A DNA stretch of 64,000 bases from Enterovibrio calviensis DSM 14347 (GCF_000621165.1 NZ_KK211217.1:372001-436000); one strand, 5' to 3'; shown: positions 16,700 to 26,737, numbered from the stretch's first letter. Translations and numbers: made by a program. Notes: generated by a model not told the origin, from the letters alone.

Positions 16700-18385
16700 G
16701 TGGATAAGGTTTGGCATACCCGCTACCCATCAGATGTACCAGCGGAAATCGCACCGAACATGTACCCATCACTGGTAGAAATGTTTGAAAAATCGGTTCA
16801 AAAATATGCCGATCAAACTGCCTTCATCAACATGGGTCAGGTGATGACGTTCCGTAAGTTGGAAGAGCGCAGTCGCGCATTTGCTGCTTACCTGCAAAAC
16901 GATCTTGGTCTGAAAAAAGGCGACCGTGTCGCCGTGATGATGCCTAACTTGCTGCAGTACCCGATTGCGTTGTTTGGTATTTTGCGCGCCGGCTGTGTGG
17001 TGGTGAACGTGAATCCGCTATACACCCCACGCGAACTAGAACACCAATTGAATGATTCCGGCGCTGCCGCGATTGTTATCGTGTCGAATTTTGCTCATAC
17101 GCTAGAAAAAGTGGTTGATAACACCAGCGTTCGTCACGTCATCCTCACTAGCTTGGGTGATCAGCTTCCTCGTGCGAAAGGTACAATCGTCAACTTCGTG
17201 GTGAAGTACATCAAGAAGATGGTACCGAAATACAGCCTGCCTCATGCAACTTCAATGCGCGTTGCTCTCAAGAAAGGGCGTCGCATGCAGTATGTGAAAC
17301 CGTTCATGACGGGCGATGATGTCGCATTCCTGCAGTACACCGGCGGCACGACAGGTGTGGCAAAAGGCGCTGTACTGACCCACAAAAACATGCTGGCTAA
17401 CGTTGACCAAGCCAAAGCCATGTATGCGCCAGTGCTTCAAGAAGGGCGTGAACTGGTTGTGACGGCACTGCCGCTTTACCACGTGTTTGCTTTGACGGTG
17501 AATGGCTTGCTGTTCATTGAAATGGGTGGTCAAAACCTGTTGATCACTAATCCACGTGATATTCCAGCGTTCATTAAAGAGCTTAAACAGCATCCGTTTA
17601 CTGCTATTACCGGTGTGAACACCTTGTTCAATGCCTTGCTGAATAACGAAGATTTCCATGAGTTGGATTTCTCTAAACTCAGCCTCACCGTGGGCGGTGG
17701 TATGGCGGTTCAACGTGCCGTTGCTGAACAGTGGAAGAAACTGACAGGTAAGCATTTGTTGGAAGGCTATGGCCTCACCGAGTGCTCTCCACTGGTTGCC
17801 GCTTATCCGTATGATTTGAAAGACTACAATGGCTCAATTGGCTTGCCTGTGCCATCAACCGATGTTCGCATTGTTGATGATGAAGGTAACGTTGTTGCTA
17901 ACGACCAAATCGGCGAGCTTCAAGTTAAAGGCCCTCAGGTGATGCAAGGTTACTGGCAGCGTCCTGAAGCGACTAAAGAAGTGTTGACTGATGATGGTTG
18001 GCTATCAACAGGTGACGTGGTGAAGTTTGACGAAGACGGCTTCTTGCATATCGTTGACCGTAAGAAAGACATGATTCTGGTGTCAGGCTTCAACGTATAC
18101 CCGAACGAAATCGAAGACGTTGTCGCGCTGCATGGCAAAGTGCTGGAAGTGGCCGCGATTGGCCAGCCACATGAGACCTCAGGCGAAATCGTTAAGATTT
18201 GCGTGGTTAAGCGTGACCCAAGCCTTACCAAAGAAGAGTTGTTGGCGCATTGTCGTGAACATCTTACAGGCTACAAAGTCCCTAAGATTGTCGAATTCCG
18301 TGAAGAATTGCCGAAAACTAATGTTGGCAAAATCTTGCGTCGAGCCTTGCGTGAAGAGCAAGAGGCGAAACAAGCGGAAGCATAA
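16700..18385 (+). CDS. fadD: Long-chain fatty acid-CoA ligase
   Basis: A 561-residue acyl-CoA synthetase that activates fatty acids with ATP and CoA at the inner membrane during uptake. The AMP-binding P-loop is [12 protein letters not shown]. The GYGLTECSP adenylate motif and the FACS region ([26 protein letters not shown]) are intact. The GTG start is supported by AGGAGAG just upstream. The order fadD-rnd matches E. coli. A FadR site upstream is not convincing. Confidence 0.97.
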   Translation: MDKVWHTRYPSDVPAEIAPNMYPSLVEMFEKSVQKYADQTAFINMGQVMTFRKLEERSRAFAAYLQNDLGLKKGDRVAVMMPNLLQYPIALFGILRAGCVVVNVNPLYTPRELEHQLNDSGAAAIVIVSNFAHTLEKVVDNTSVRHVILTSLGDQLPRAKGTIVNFVVKYIKKMVPKYSLPHATSMRVALKKGRRMQYVKPFMTGDDVAFLQYTGGTTGVAKGAVLTHKNMLANVDQAKAMYAPVLQEGRELVVTALPLYHVFALTVNGLLFIEMGGQNLLITNPRDIPAFIKELKQHPFTAITGVNTLFNALLNNEDFHELDFSKLSLTVGGGMAVQRAVAEQWKKLTGKHLLEGYGLTECSPLVAAYPYDLKDYNGSIGLPVPSTDVRIVDDEGNVVANDQIGELQVKGPQVMQGYWQRPEATKEVLTDDGWLSTGDVVKFDEDGFLHIVDRKKDMILVSGFNVYPNEIEDVVALHGKVLEVAAIGQPHETSGEIVKICVVKRDPSLTKEELLAHCREHLTGYKVPKIVEFREELPKTNVGKILRRALREEQEAKQAEA

Positions 18386-18440
18386 ACCCCTCGTGCGCTT
18401 TGGTGTTGAAGGGCGTACAATAAAGGGCATATGCCTTTGA

Positions 18441-18473
18441 AAACATGCTGGCTTATGCCAGCATGTTTGTTTC
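18441..18473 (+). terminator. Rho-independent terminator after fadD
   Basis: AAACATGCTGGC pairs with GCCAGCATGTTT around TTAT and is followed by GTTTC. The T tail is short. Confidence 0.7.
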
Positions 18474-18566
18474 TGGCCTCATACCCACTCAAGCAGTATC
18501 TACTGGCTTGTGTATCGCCACGAATCGGTCAGGCTCTCGGGCGTCAAATTAAATACGGATGACAGT

Positions 18567-19691
18567 GTGAACTTTGAAATTGTAACTGAAGTATCTCAAC
18601 TCGAACGAGTTTGTGAACAAGCTAGAAAGGTTCCAGCAGTAATGTTGGACACGGAGTTTGTTCGCACTCGAACCCTTTATCCAAGATTGGGGCTTATCCA
18701 ACTTTATGATGGCGAAACCCTATCTCTGATCGACCCGATTGAACTTGATGACATGTCACCGCTGTGGGCGCTGCTTACGGATGAATCTGTCATCAAAGTG
18801 CTGCATGCATGCAGCGAAGATTTAGAAGTGTTCCACCACTATTCAGGTGTGATGCCAACGCCAATGGTCGACACGCAGATCATGGCGGCATTCTTAGGAC
18901 ATGGTCTGTCGACTGGCTTTGCTGCCTTGGTCGAAGAATACTTGGTGGTGACGCTAGATAAAGGTGAAGCGCGAACCGATTGGTGCGCCCGTCCATTGTC
19001 AGACAAGCAACTCGAGTATGCCGCGGCGGATGTGTTTTATCTTTGGCCTTTGTATCACCTACTTGCTGAACGTATTGAAGCGGAAGGTTGGCAAGACGCA
19101 GTCATCCAAGAGTGCGATTTGATGGTGAGTAAGCGTGGGAAAACGGTAGACGCCGAAAAAGCGTATCTGGATATCAAGAATGCATGGCAGCTTCGCCCTA
19201 AACAGCTCGCCGTGTTGAAAAAGCTCGCAAGCTGGCGTTTACAAGAAGCCCGTCGCCGTGACTTGGCGTTGAACTTTGTGGTGAAGGAGCTTCATCTTTG
19301 GAAGATGGCGCGCTTTGATATTCGCTCATTAGACAAAATGGCTGATGAGGGCTTTGATCGCTTTGAAATTGAGCGTCATGGTAGCCGAATGCTTCGCATG
19401 GTTTCAGATTTGGCGTCAATGCCAGAATCTGAATACCCAGAGCCTATCGTGCGTCTCGTCGATATGCCGGGCTATAAGCAGATAGTAAAAGACATCAAAG
19501 ATCAAACTAACGCAGTTGCGGAAACGCTCGGTGTAGTACCTGAGTTTATTGGTTCGAAAAAGCAAATTCACCAAGTGCTAAAGTGGGCTTGGATCAATGA
19601 GAAAAATCCAGAGAAAATGCCTGATTTACTGTCAGGATGGCGTAAAGCCTATTTGGAAGAACGCGTGATGCCTTTGCTAAACAAAGCATAG
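18567..19691 (+). CDS. rnd: Ribonuclease D
   Basis: A 374-residue 3'-5' exoribonuclease that trims tRNA and other small RNA 3' ends. DEDD motifs are visible: LDTEFVRTRTLYPRLGLIQL, then LHACSEDLEVF, and YAAADVFYLWPLY. A HRDC domain lies at ~210-290. The frame is open to a GTG at 18510, but the GTG at 18567 gives the family start NFEIVTEVSQLERVC and the length of E. coli RNase D (375). Confidence 0.95.
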   Translation: MNFEIVTEVSQLERVCEQARKVPAVMLDTEFVRTRTLYPRLGLIQLYDGETLSLIDPIELDDMSPLWALLTDESVIKVLHACSEDLEVFHHYSGVMPTPMVDTQIMAAFLGHGLSTGFAALVEEYLVVTLDKGEARTDWCARPLSDKQLEYAAADVFYLWPLYHLLAERIEAEGWQDAVIQECDLMVSKRGKTVDAEKAYLDIKNAWQLRPKQLAVLKKLASWRLQEARRRDLALNFVVKELHLWKMARFDIRSLDKMADEGFDRFEIERHGSRMLRMVSDLASMPESEYPEPIVRLVDMPGYKQIVKDIKDQTNAVAETLGVVPEFIGSKKQIHQVLKWAWINEKNPEKMPDLLSGWRKAYLEERVMPLLNKA

Positions 19692-19710
19692 TCGATTCAC
19701 CAAAGCGTTA

Positions 19711-19737
19711 AAAAACCGGCGAAAGCCGGTTTTTTAT
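19711..19737. terminator. Bidirectional Rho-independent terminator between rnd and minE
   Basis: AAAAACCGGC and GCCGGTTTTT flank a GAAA tetraloop. T and A runs on both sides let it serve both convergent units. Confidence 0.9.
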
Positions 19738-19743
19738 TGGTGC

Positions 19744-20007
19744 TTATTTGTCTTCGTCAGGCAAAGTGACGTTGAGCTCTAGAACAGACAAATCGTCATC
19801 ACGCTGCTCAAGAGCAACAGAGACTTGCTCCGGGGAGATATCAACGTACTTGCGGATAACATCAAGGATATCCTGCTTAAGCTGAGGCAAGTAAGTCGGT
19901 TCTGAACATCCGGCGTTGCGACGCTCGGCAACAATGATTTGCAAGCGTTCCTTCGCAACTGATGCAGATGCTTTCTTTTTCGGACGGAAAAATTCCAGCA
20001 GTGCCAT
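19744..20007 (-). CDS. minE: Cell division topological specificity factor MinE
   Basis: An 87-residue MinE. It stimulates the MinD ATPase and drives pole-to-pole oscillation, restricting MinC inhibition to the poles. The N-terminal membrane/MinD-binding segment ([30 protein letters not shown]) is followed by the C-terminal topological-specificity domain ([11 protein letters not shown]). Start follows minD by 3 bp in the minCDE operon. Confidence 0.97.
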   Translation of the reverse strand: MALLEFFRPKKKASASVAKERLQIIVAERRNAGCSEPTYLPQLKQDILDVIRKYVDISPEQVSVALEQRDDDLSVLELNVTLPDEDK

Positions 20008-20010
20008 GTT

Positions 20011-20823
20011 CTATCCTCCAAATAGTCGTTTTAGAAATCCTTTCTTCTCTTCTTCCAAGAAGCGGAATGGGCACTCGTTGCCGAGAAGGCGACTGATAGC
20101 GTCGGTATAAGCTTGTCCGGCATCGGATTCTTCGTCCAAAATGACAGGCTCGCCTTTGTTTGACGCATGCAAAACAGATTGGCTTTCTGGGATAACACTC
20201 AATAGAGGTATACGCAGGATCTCTTCCACGTCAGAGACACTCAACATCTCACCGCGGTTTACACGCATTGGGTTATAACGCGTCAGAAGGAGGTGAGTCT
20301 TAACAGGCTCTTCGCCATTTTCCGCTCGACGAGACTTAGAATCCAAAATGCCAAGAATACGGTCTGAATCGCGTACTGAAGAGACTTCTGGGTTCGTGGT
20401 GACGATGGCTTCATCTGCAAAGTATAACGCCATCAGTGCGCCTGCTTCGATGCCTGCTGGTGAGTCACAGATAATGAAATCGAAGTCCATGGCTTTCAGG
20501 TCGTCAAGAACACGGCCCACACCTTCTTTCGTCAAAGCATCTTTATCGCGCGTTTGAGAAGCGGGAAGAACGTAAAGGTTTTCCATGCGCTTATCTTTGA
20601 TCATGGCTTGGTGAAGGTTTGCTTCGCCATTGATGACGTTGACAAAGTCATACACAACGCGGCGCTCGCAGCCCATGATAAGGTCAAGGTTACGCAGACC
20701 AATATCAAAGTCGATAACAGCTGTTTTCTTCCCAGCTTGAGCAAGGCCAGTTGCAATAGCAGCACTAGATGTGGTTTTGCCCACGCCGCCTTTGCCTGAA
20801 GTGATTACGATAATTCGAGTCAT
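20011..20823 (-). CDS. minD: Septum site-determining ATPase MinD
   Basis: A 270-residue deviant-Walker ATPase of the ParA/MinD group. The P-loop is SGKGGVGKTTSSAA, the switch I region contains FDIGLRNLD, and CDSPAGIE follows. The C-terminal amphipathic membrane-targeting helix is present (EEEKKGFLKRLFGG). ATP-bound MinD recruits MinC to the membrane and MinE triggers release. Confidence 0.98.
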   Translation of the reverse strand: MTRIIVITSGKGGVGKTTSSAAIATGLAQAGKKTAVIDFDIGLRNLDLIMGCERRVVYDFVNVINGEANLHQAMIKDKRMENLYVLPASQTRDKDALTKEGVGRVLDDLKAMDFDFIICDSPAGIEAGALMALYFADEAIVTTNPEVSSVRDSDRILGILDSKSRRAENGEEPVKTHLLLTRYNPMRVNRGEMLSVSDVEEILRIPLLSVIPESQSVLHASNKGEPVILDEESDAGQAYTDAISRLLGNECPFRFLEEEKKGFLKRLFGG

Positions 20824-20842
20824 TCCTCAATCCTTTGGATAA

Positions 20843-21505
20843 TTACAGTGTGAGGGGTTCAATATTTAATGAGTCTTCTTTGAGTGAGACTTTCACCGGT
20901 TGAGCGGAGTATTGCTCTGGGATGGATTCACTCAGCCAGTATGTTCCTGCAATAGACAACAATTCCGATTGCAAGTTCTGGCAGAAAATGTGGGCTTCTT
21001 TTTGACCGCTAGCGCCCGCTATTGCGCGTCCACGAAGTACGCCATAGATATGAATACTGCCATCTGCGATGATCTCTGCGCCAGCACTCACGTGGTTTAG
21101 CACGACTAAGTCCGCGTTTTTCGCATAAACCTGTTGGCCTGAGCGAATCGGCGTTGTGACGACTTTTGTTGGCGTTTGAATGGGATCATTAACGCGAGTC
21201 TGATTTGCAGGGTTCATTACCGCCAGTCCTGCGAGTTTTGCCGCTTCACGGTAGGTATTTTGTTTGCACCCTGTGACACCAACAACCAACATGCCAGTCT
21301 GTTCTATCGTGGCCTTTAGTACAGAGAAATCGGGCTGTCGATGTAGCCTTGAAATATCGACCACAACCGGTGCGCCGTCGAAGAATGCAGGTGCTTGATT
21401 CACCTTATCGGAAAGAACCTGCATTGCGCTATCTAAGTCGTCATCTAACAAATGAAGGACAGAAAGCGTAAATGAACTGCCTTTGAGCTCAGCGTTTTTG
21501 GGCAT
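20843..21505 (-). CDS. minC: Septum formation inhibitor MinC
   Basis: A 220-residue FtsZ assembly inhibitor. The N-terminal FtsZ-interacting domain (~1-105) is followed by the C-terminal beta-helix with the typical GAEIIADGSIHIYGVLRGRAIAGASG segment that binds MinD. It is the first gene of minCDE. The 313 bp between minC and ycgL should hold both divergent promoters; I see no clear operator there. Confidence 0.96.
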   Translation of the reverse strand: MPKNAELKGSSFTLSVLHLLDDDLDSAMQVLSDKVNQAPAFFDGAPVVVDISRLHRQPDFSVLKATIEQTGMLVVGVTGCKQNTYREAAKLAGLAVMNPANQTRVNDPIQTPTKVVTTPIRSGQQVYAKNADLVVLNHVSAGAEIIADGSIHIYGVLRGRAIAGASGQKEAHIFCQNLQSELLSIAGTYWLSESIPEQYSAQPVKVSLKEDSLNIEPLTL

Positions 21506-21818
21506 TAGATGTTGTCCTGATGGCAGTGATGTGCGCTGATTTTACGCGTATTAATGTGTCTCGCAACGGGAATGATGCCTCCAGCAATGTCATGATCGGG
21601 GAGAAATATCTCTGCAAAGAACAGATGGATACACTTTTCGGCTTCATCCCCAGAAATATGAGGGACACACGCATTATCAGACCGTGCCCAGCATGGTATA
21701 TTCATGGATACTTTGCGGCAAGTGTGAACGCCGATTGTGGTGTTTTAATCGCCGAATTTATAACAAATTTCTAAGCGATTTCTCTTTATTGCGAAATCGC
21801 AACACTGTGAGGTGCAAG

Positions 21819-22094
21819 GTGTATTGCGCAATCTATAAAAGCAGCAAAAAAGAATCGACCTATCTTTATGTAAATCGTAAAGATGATTTAGGGGACGTAC
21901 CTCAACAATTGTTACAAACTTTTGGGAACCCTCAGTTCGTTATGATGGTCAATTTAGACAAACGAGAGAAGCTTGCGATTGCTGATCTGTCTAAAGTGAA
22001 AGAGAGTTTGAAAAACGAAGGCTTCTACTTGCAGCTGCCACCGCCACCGGATGGGGCGCTGCGACATATTCAAACGAAAAATACCAAGCTATAA
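21819..22094 (+). CDS. ycgL: YcgL family protein
   Basis: A 91-residue protein of the YcgL (UPF0745) family, function undefined. Core motifs are YKSSKKESTYLYVNRKDD, the middle LGDVPQQLLQTFGNPQFVM and the end GFYLQLPPPPDG. The frame is open to 21684, but the GTG at 21819 gives the family start MYCAIYKSS and has GAGG at good spacing; a GTG at 21807 is the alternative. It is divergent from minC as in E. coli. Confidence 0.88.
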   Translation: MYCAIYKSSKKESTYLYVNRKDDLGDVPQQLLQTFGNPQFVMMVNLDKREKLAIADLSKVKESLKNEGFYLQLPPPPDGALRHIQTKNTKL

Positions 22095-22114
22095 CCAAGC
22101 TATAAAGGAGCGCT

Positions 22115-23092
22115 ATGCGTAAAGGACTGATAGGGATCCTCATTGGGGCTGCGTTGTCTTTGTCAGCGCCAGTGATGGCAGAAAAACCCAGCTTTGATCA
22201 TTATGTGGCGGGTCTAAAAGAAGAAGGCGCTGCGAAAGGAATAGATGCTCAGCTACTTGAGCAGGCTTTCGACGGTATTCGTTATCGAGAAAGGGCGGTG
22301 AAAGCCGACCGGAATCAGCCTGAGAAGCGACTCACGTTAGACGAATATATTCCACGCGCTGTGCCTGATTGGAAAGTAAAAAAAGCCCGTCGTTTATATG
22401 ACGAGCATTATGATGATCTAAAACGCATTGGTGAAGAATATGGCGTACAGCCTCGTTTCCTTGTGGCGCTTTGGGGTGTTGAAAGTAATTTCGGAGCGTT
22501 AACCGGAAATTATAATGTCGTAGAAGCCTTGTCGACGTTAGCGTATGACGGACGACGTGAAGCTTTTTTCCGTAAAGAGGTTTTTGAAGCGCTGACTATT
22601 TTGCAAGAAGGGCATATTGCGCCCAATGACATGAAAGGGTCATGGGCGGGCGCAATGGGTCAATGTCAGTTTATGCCAAGTTCTTTCAATGCATTTGCCG
22701 CCGATGGCAACAATGACGGTAAAAAAGATATTTGGACTTCAAAACCTGATGTATTTGCGTCATCTGCTAATTATTTAAAAAACGCAGGTTGGGATGATGA
22801 ATACACGTGGGGGCGTCAAGTAAAAGCCCCTGAAGGAATTGGCAAAGAAATGTCAGGTTTAGGTCAAGATAAAGCCAAAACTTTGGCAGAATGGCAAGCG
22901 ATTGGCGTTCGCCGTATGAATAATGCAGCATTGCCTGATGTGGATATTAAAGCTTGGCTTATCCAGCCTGATGATGAATATGGACGCACTTACTTGGTCT
23001 ATGGGAATTATCAAAGCTTGATGAAGTGGAACCGTTCACACTATTTCGCAATTGCGGTGAGTCATTTGGCTGACAGAATTAAGCTTGGCTAG
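22115..23092 (+). CDS. Lytic murein transglycosylase, MltB family
   Basis: A 325-residue periplasmic enzyme that cleaves the MurNAc-GlcNAc bond of peptidoglycan to a 1,6-anhydro product. A signal peptide (MRKGLIGILIGAALSLSAPVMA) lacks a lipobox, so it is soluble, unlike E. coli MltB. The catalytic Glu lies in LWGVESNFG (about residue 127). The GSWAGAMGQCQFMPSSF motif and DGKKDIW are diagnostic of SLT_2/MltB. It follows ycgL by 20 bp and may be cotranscribed. Confidence 0.93.
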   Translation: MRKGLIGILIGAALSLSAPVMAEKPSFDHYVAGLKEEGAAKGIDAQLLEQAFDGIRYRERAVKADRNQPEKRLTLDEYIPRAVPDWKVKKARRLYDEHYDDLKRIGEEYGVQPRFLVALWGVESNFGALTGNYNVVEALSTLAYDGRREAFFRKEVFEALTILQEGHIAPNDMKGSWAGAMGQCQFMPSSFNAFAADGNNDGKKDIWTSKPDVFASSANYLKNAGWDDEYTWGRQVKAPEGIGKEMSGLGQDKAKTLAEWQAIGVRRMNNAALPDVDIKAWLIQPDDEYGRTYLVYGNYQSLMKWNRSHYFAIAVSHLADRIKLG

Positions 23093-23121
23093 GCTTTCTG
23101 GTTTACGAAGACTGGTACGAA

Positions 23122-23150
23122 ACCCTGTATAAATTCAGGGTCTTTTTATT
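23122..23150 (+). terminator. Rho-independent terminator after mltB-like gene
   Basis: ACCCTG pairs with CAGGGT around an 8-nt loop and is followed by CTTTTTATT. Confidence 0.7.
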
Positions 23151-23256
23151 GGGAATCGAACAATAAAAATACTGATAGATACAAGGTGGTTACACTTTAA
23201 CGGTTAAGTTGCATATTAACACTGCATGAAGCGATAAAGCGTAATGTGTTATCAAG

Positions 23257-23283
23257 AAAAAAGGGGCGTTAGCCCCTTTTTTC
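23257..23283 (-). terminator. Rho-independent terminator after the H-NS gene
   Basis: On the minus strand GGGGC and GCCCC pair around TAAC, extended by A/T pairs and ending in a T run. Confidence 0.85.
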
Positions 23284-23331
23284 TTTCCTTCCGCGAAACC
23301 AGTTGGTTTCGTTGAGGGCAATAACGCTAGA

Positions 23332-23730
23332 TTACAGCAGGAAATCTTCGATTTTCTTGCCGCTTTCCAGTGCTTCTTTAATTGTTTTTGGCGTACGACC
23401 TTGGCCAGTCCACGTTTTCTCTGAACCGTCTACATCGATGTACTTATATTTAGCTGGGCGAGCTGCACGCTTTGATTTTGGTTTAGCACCACCCAGTGTT
23501 GCTAGTAGCTCTTCAGGATCAATACCATCTTTGATCAGCATTTCACGGTATTTCTCAAGCTTCTCTAGACGCTCTTTTTCAGCTTCATGAGCTTCTGCTT
23601 CAGTTTCTTCGCGTTCAGCAACGACAGTTTGAAGTTTCTCAAGAGCTTCTTGCAATTGTTCTAGGGAAAGTTCACGTGCAACGGCACGAAGGCTACGTAG
23701 ATTCAATAATACTTTCAGTGCGTCAGACAT
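23332..23730 (-). CDS. hns: H-NS family nucleoid protein
   Basis: A 132-residue H-NS homologue (VicH in V. cholerae). Residues 1-60 are the charged coiled-coil oligomerisation region ([15 protein letters not shown]). A flexible basic linker ([16 protein letters not shown]) joins it to the C-terminal DNA-binding domain, whose AT-hook-like loop reads [16 protein letters not shown]. It compacts DNA and silences AT-rich foreign genes. The gene has a long AT-rich upstream region, consistent with autoregulation. A StpA-like paralogue is an alternative name. Confidence 0.93.
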   Translation of the reverse strand: MSDALKVLLNLRSLRAVARELSLEQLQEALEKLQTVVAEREETEAEAHEAEKERLEKLEKYREMLIKDGIDPEELLATLGGAKPKSKRAARPAKYKYIDVDGSEKTWTGQGRTPKTIKEALESGKKIEDFLL

Positions 23731-24056
23731 TATGCCTATCCTATTCTCTGTTTATAATAATTAGCTTCGAAGCTAAGAGTAGCAAGAATTATTAATTCTA
23801 TGCAATATTTGTTTAATTAAAGACTGAATTATTAGATATCGAAATTTAAAAAAGTGCAAATTTAATTAAATTCCATCCCTCATTTGGTTCTAAAATCGTT
23901 TCACTGTCACTATATGTACAATAAACCTGTCATACGTGTTTGGGTTTGTGTGCGATCAGAGAGAAGAAAAGAAAAATTGTTTGTGAGTTGTAAATGCATT
24001 GGTGTTGATGTGTAAAATCATTGAGATGGATATTGCAATGTCTCTCATGTCACCTA
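23731..24056. other. AT-rich intergenic region between divergent hns and the lysine riboswitch
   Basis: No gene is seen. The hns-proximal part is strongly AT-rich and probably holds the hns promoter and H-NS binding sites. The right part must hold the promoter for the riboswitch transcript, but no clean -35/-10 pair could be chosen by eye. Confidence 0.4.
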
Positions 24057-24221
24057 CAATACGCTGGCATTATGCACGTAGAGGTGCGTGATTTATCAGT
24101 AACACGTTTTAGGGTGATGCCTTTGAGAATGTGTGAAAGGAAATGACGCCGAAGTAAGGTTTGCTCATCAAGCTGCCTTGCTGGGGTTGTAATCGAAAGA
24201 TACAACACTGCCATAGTATTG
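24057..24221 (+). promoter_or_regulatory. Lysine riboswitch (L box) aptamer
   Basis: The P1 stem is formed by CAATACGCTGGCA (24057-24069) and TGCCATAGTATTG (24209-24221). Inside, the conserved L-box segments appear in order: GTAGAGGTGCGTGA, CAGTAACA, GACGCCGAAG, then TTGTAATCGAAAGATACAA, and ACTGCCATAG before P1 closes. Total length of 165 nt is typical. Lysine riboswitches are known in front of NhaC-family lysine transporters, which is exactly the downstream gene. Confidence 0.88.
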
Positions 24222-24336
24222 GGATTTAACTATGGAGCGCTACTGTAGGGTTTAAGAATGCGTATAACCATCATTCAATTTCAGTGGTTTCCGTTTCTGC
24301 AGTAGATCTCCAACCTCATAGGTTGATATAGAGATC
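24211..24336 (+). promoter_or_regulatory. Riboswitch expression platform
   Basis: CCATAGT (24211-24217, part of the right P1 strand) can instead pair with ACTATGG (24229-24235), so P1 and this hairpin exclude each other. Just before the start codon GATCTC-CAACCT (24305-24316) pairs with AGGTTG and GAGATC (24320-24336, five-base bulge), enclosing the ribosome binding region. No T tract follows, so control is more likely translational. How the two structures communicate is inference. Confidence 0.5.
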
Positions 24337-25917
24337 ATGAATTTAGTCGATTTTTCCGCGTCATCATTATCGGTATTGCCCGCGATTTTCGCATTGGGCC
24401 TCGCCATTGTTACTCGCCGTGTTTTGCTTTCATTGGGTTTAGGTATTGTGTCCGGCGCGTTGTTGCTGAACGATTTCTCACTGTCTGCATCCACTTCTTA
24501 TCTTTCTTCATTGGCATTGAGCTTATTTGTTGATGATGGTGCCATTAACTTTGGCAAGATGAGTATCGTCGCGTTCCTTATTCTTGTCGGCATGATCACC
24601 GCACTGATTACTTTATCTGGCGGTACTCGCGCATTTGCTGAATGGGCACAGTCACGTGTTAAAAGTAAACGCGGTGCCAAGCTACTGGCTGCCTTTTTGG
24701 GTGTGTTTATCTTTATTGATGACTACTTCAACAGTTTGGCTGTTGGTGCAATCAGCCGTCCCGTGACCGATCGTTTCCACGTATCTCGCGCAAAACTCGC
24801 CTACATACTTGATTCAACGGCGGCACCAATGTGTGTGATCATGCCGGCTTCAAGCTGGGGCGCTTACATCATTACCGTAATTGGCGGCATTTTGGTCAGC
24901 CACGGCGTAACGGAATATAGCCCGCTGAGTGCGTTCGCACACATGATCCCAATGAACTTCTACGCAATCTTTGCATTGCTGATGGTCTTTGCTGTTGCTT
25001 GGTTCCAAATGGATGTTGGCCCAATGCGTCGCTTCGAATACCAAGCATCAACGGGCAGCCGTTTGGGTGATGAAGAATGTGGTGGCCCATCACTAGATGA
25101 TGAGCTGGGCATTGAAGAAAGCAGCAAAGGCAGTGTGTCTGACCTTGTTGTTCCAATCGTTGTGCTGATCTTCGCGACGATTTCATTGATGATTTTCACC
25201 GGAGCACAAACACTGGAAGAAAGCGGCAAAGCCTTCTCTGTGCTGGGTGCATTTGAAAACACCGATGTAGGTGCATCACTGCTTTATGGTAGTGCTATGG
25301 GCTTGATCTCGGCGTTATTTACCGTGTTCAAACAACGCATGCCAATGCCTGAGATTGGTCGCACCATGTGGGTTGGTGCTAAGTCGATGTTTGGTGCAAT
25401 CCTGATTCTTTTCTTTGCATGGACCATCGGTAGCGTTATTGGTGACATGGAAACAGGTAAATTCTTGTCCACCTTGATTCAAGGTAATTTGCCGCCTGAA
25501 TTGCTACCTTTAATTCTGTTTGTGTTGTCAGCAGCAATGGCATTCTCAACCGGAACATCGTGGGGCACGTTTGGCATCATGCTGCCAATAGCGGGCGACT
25601 TGTCAGCAGCGACTGAAATTGCACTGATGCTACCTATGCTTTCAGCTGTGCTAGCAGGGGCGGTATTTGGTGACCACTGTTCACCTATTTCAGATACCAC
25701 AATCTTGTCTGCAACGGGTGCGCGCTGTGGCCACATTGACCACGTATCAAGCCAGTTGCCTTATGCGTTAGCGGGCGCTGTGGTTGCGGCATTCTCTTAC
25801 CTTGTATTGGGTTTCACAGATTCACTTACGTTATCTCTGGTAACGGGTTTCTTTGTGTTTACCGTGGTTTGTATGTTCCTCATGTGGTTGTCGCGACGTC
25901 CAGGTAAATTGGCTTAA
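24337..25917 (+). CDS. NhaC-family transporter, probable lysine transporter
   Basis: A 526-residue inner-membrane protein with about 11-12 hydrophobic helices, of the NhaC Na+/H+ antiporter family. The conserved FIDDYFNSLAVGAISRPV and GDHCSPISDTTILSATGA segments are present. A hydrophilic cytoplasmic loop lies near residues 235-265. Members under lysine riboswitches are thought to import lysine rather than exchange Na+/H+. The riboswitch directly upstream supports that role here. It is monocistronic. Confidence 0.88.
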   Translation: MNLVDFSASSLSVLPAIFALGLAIVTRRVLLSLGLGIVSGALLLNDFSLSASTSYLSSLALSLFVDDGAINFGKMSIVAFLILVGMITALITLSGGTRAFAEWAQSRVKSKRGAKLLAAFLGVFIFIDDYFNSLAVGAISRPVTDRFHVSRAKLAYILDSTAAPMCVIMPASSWGAYIITVIGGILVSHGVTEYSPLSAFAHMIPMNFYAIFALLMVFAVAWFQMDVGPMRRFEYQASTGSRLGDEECGGPSLDDELGIEESSKGSVSDLVVPIVVLIFATISLMIFTGAQTLEESGKAFSVLGAFENTDVGASLLYGSAMGLISALFTVFKQRMPMPEIGRTMWVGAKSMFGAILILFFAWTIGSVIGDMETGKFLSTLIQGNLPPELLPLILFVLSAAMAFSTGTSWGTFGIMLPIAGDLSAATEIALMLPMLSAVLAGAVFGDHCSPISDTTILSATGARCGHIDHVSSQLPYALAGAVVAAFSYLVLGFTDSLTLSLVTGFFVFTVVCMFLMWLSRRPGKLA

Positions 25918-25926
25918 TGGAAGAAG

Positions 25927-25949
25927 CCTCCCTCGCGGGAGGTTTTTTT
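25927..25949 (+). terminator. Rho-independent terminator after the NhaC-family gene
   Basis: CCTCCC pairs with GGGAGG around TCGC and is followed by T7. Confidence 0.9.
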
Positions 25950-26063
25950 ATTTCGCTAATACATTGTTCAGCCATCTTATTTTTATTTTCGCGGCCAGCA
26001 CCGCTTTTACAAAATCTTGTTTTTCGGTAGCATGCCACCGTATTTTTTCCTCGGGAGAGCTTA

Positions 26064-26642
26064 ATGGCCCAGCTGTACTTCTATTACTCTGCAATGAATG
26101 CGGGTAAGTCGACGACACTTCTGCAATCGTCATTCAATTACCAAGAGCGCGGCATGAATCCGCTTATCTTCACCGCTGCCATTGATGATCGTTATGGGTT
26201 GGGTAAAGTCAGTTCACGTATTGGCCTTCAAGCCGACGCGCAGTTATTCTCGCCTGAAGATGATATTTTTGCCGCGGTGAGCGACATCAACAGCAATCAA
26301 AAAGTCGATTGTTTGTTGGTGGACGAGTGCCAGTTCTTGACGAAAGAGCAGGTTCATCAAATTACCGAAGTGGTCGATAAGTTGCGTATTCCCGCGCTGT
26401 GTTATGGCCTTCGCACTGACTTCCTAGGCGAATTGTTTGAAGGGTCGAAATACCTGTTGGCGTGGGCAGACAAATTGGTTGAGCTAAAAACCATTTGTCA
26501 CTGCGGACGTAAAGCAAACATGGTTATTCGTACCGATGCTGACGGCAATGCCATTGCTGATGGTGATCAGGTTGTGATTGGCGGCAATGACAGATATGAA
26601 TCCGTTTGCCGTGTGCATTACAAAGAAGCTCTCGGTAAATAA
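26064..26642 (+). CDS. tdk: Thymidine kinase
   Basis: A 192-residue type II thymidine kinase that phosphorylates thymidine in the salvage pathway. The P-loop reads [15 protein letters not shown], the Walker B is VDECQFL, and [15 protein letters not shown] is the lasso/active-site segment. Zinc-binding cysteines are seen as CHCGRKA and a later VCRVHY. Single-gene unit with a CTCGGGAGAG ribosome binding region. Confidence 0.97.
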   Translation: MAQLYFYYSAMNAGKSTTLLQSSFNYQERGMNPLIFTAAIDDRYGLGKVSSRIGLQADAQLFSPEDDIFAAVSDINSNQKVDCLLVDECQFLTKEQVHQITEVVDKLRIPALCYGLRTDFLGELFEGSKYLLAWADKLVELKTICHCGRKANMVIRTDADGNAIADGDQVVIGGNDRYESVCRVHYKEALGK

Positions 26643-26710
26643 GCACAGCTGAAACGACTGCGGCCGAAACCAATAGCAATAGACCCTGTCTAGTTTCAAG
26701 ATAAATAGAA

Positions 26711-26737
26711 AAGCGGCGATTATCGCCGCTTTTTTTG
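26711..26737. terminator. Terminator between tdk and mobB-moeA
   Basis: AAGCGGCG and CGCCGCTT flank ATTAT and are followed by T7 on the plus strand. The A run on the other side lets it serve the convergent cofactor operon partly. Confidence 0.85.
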
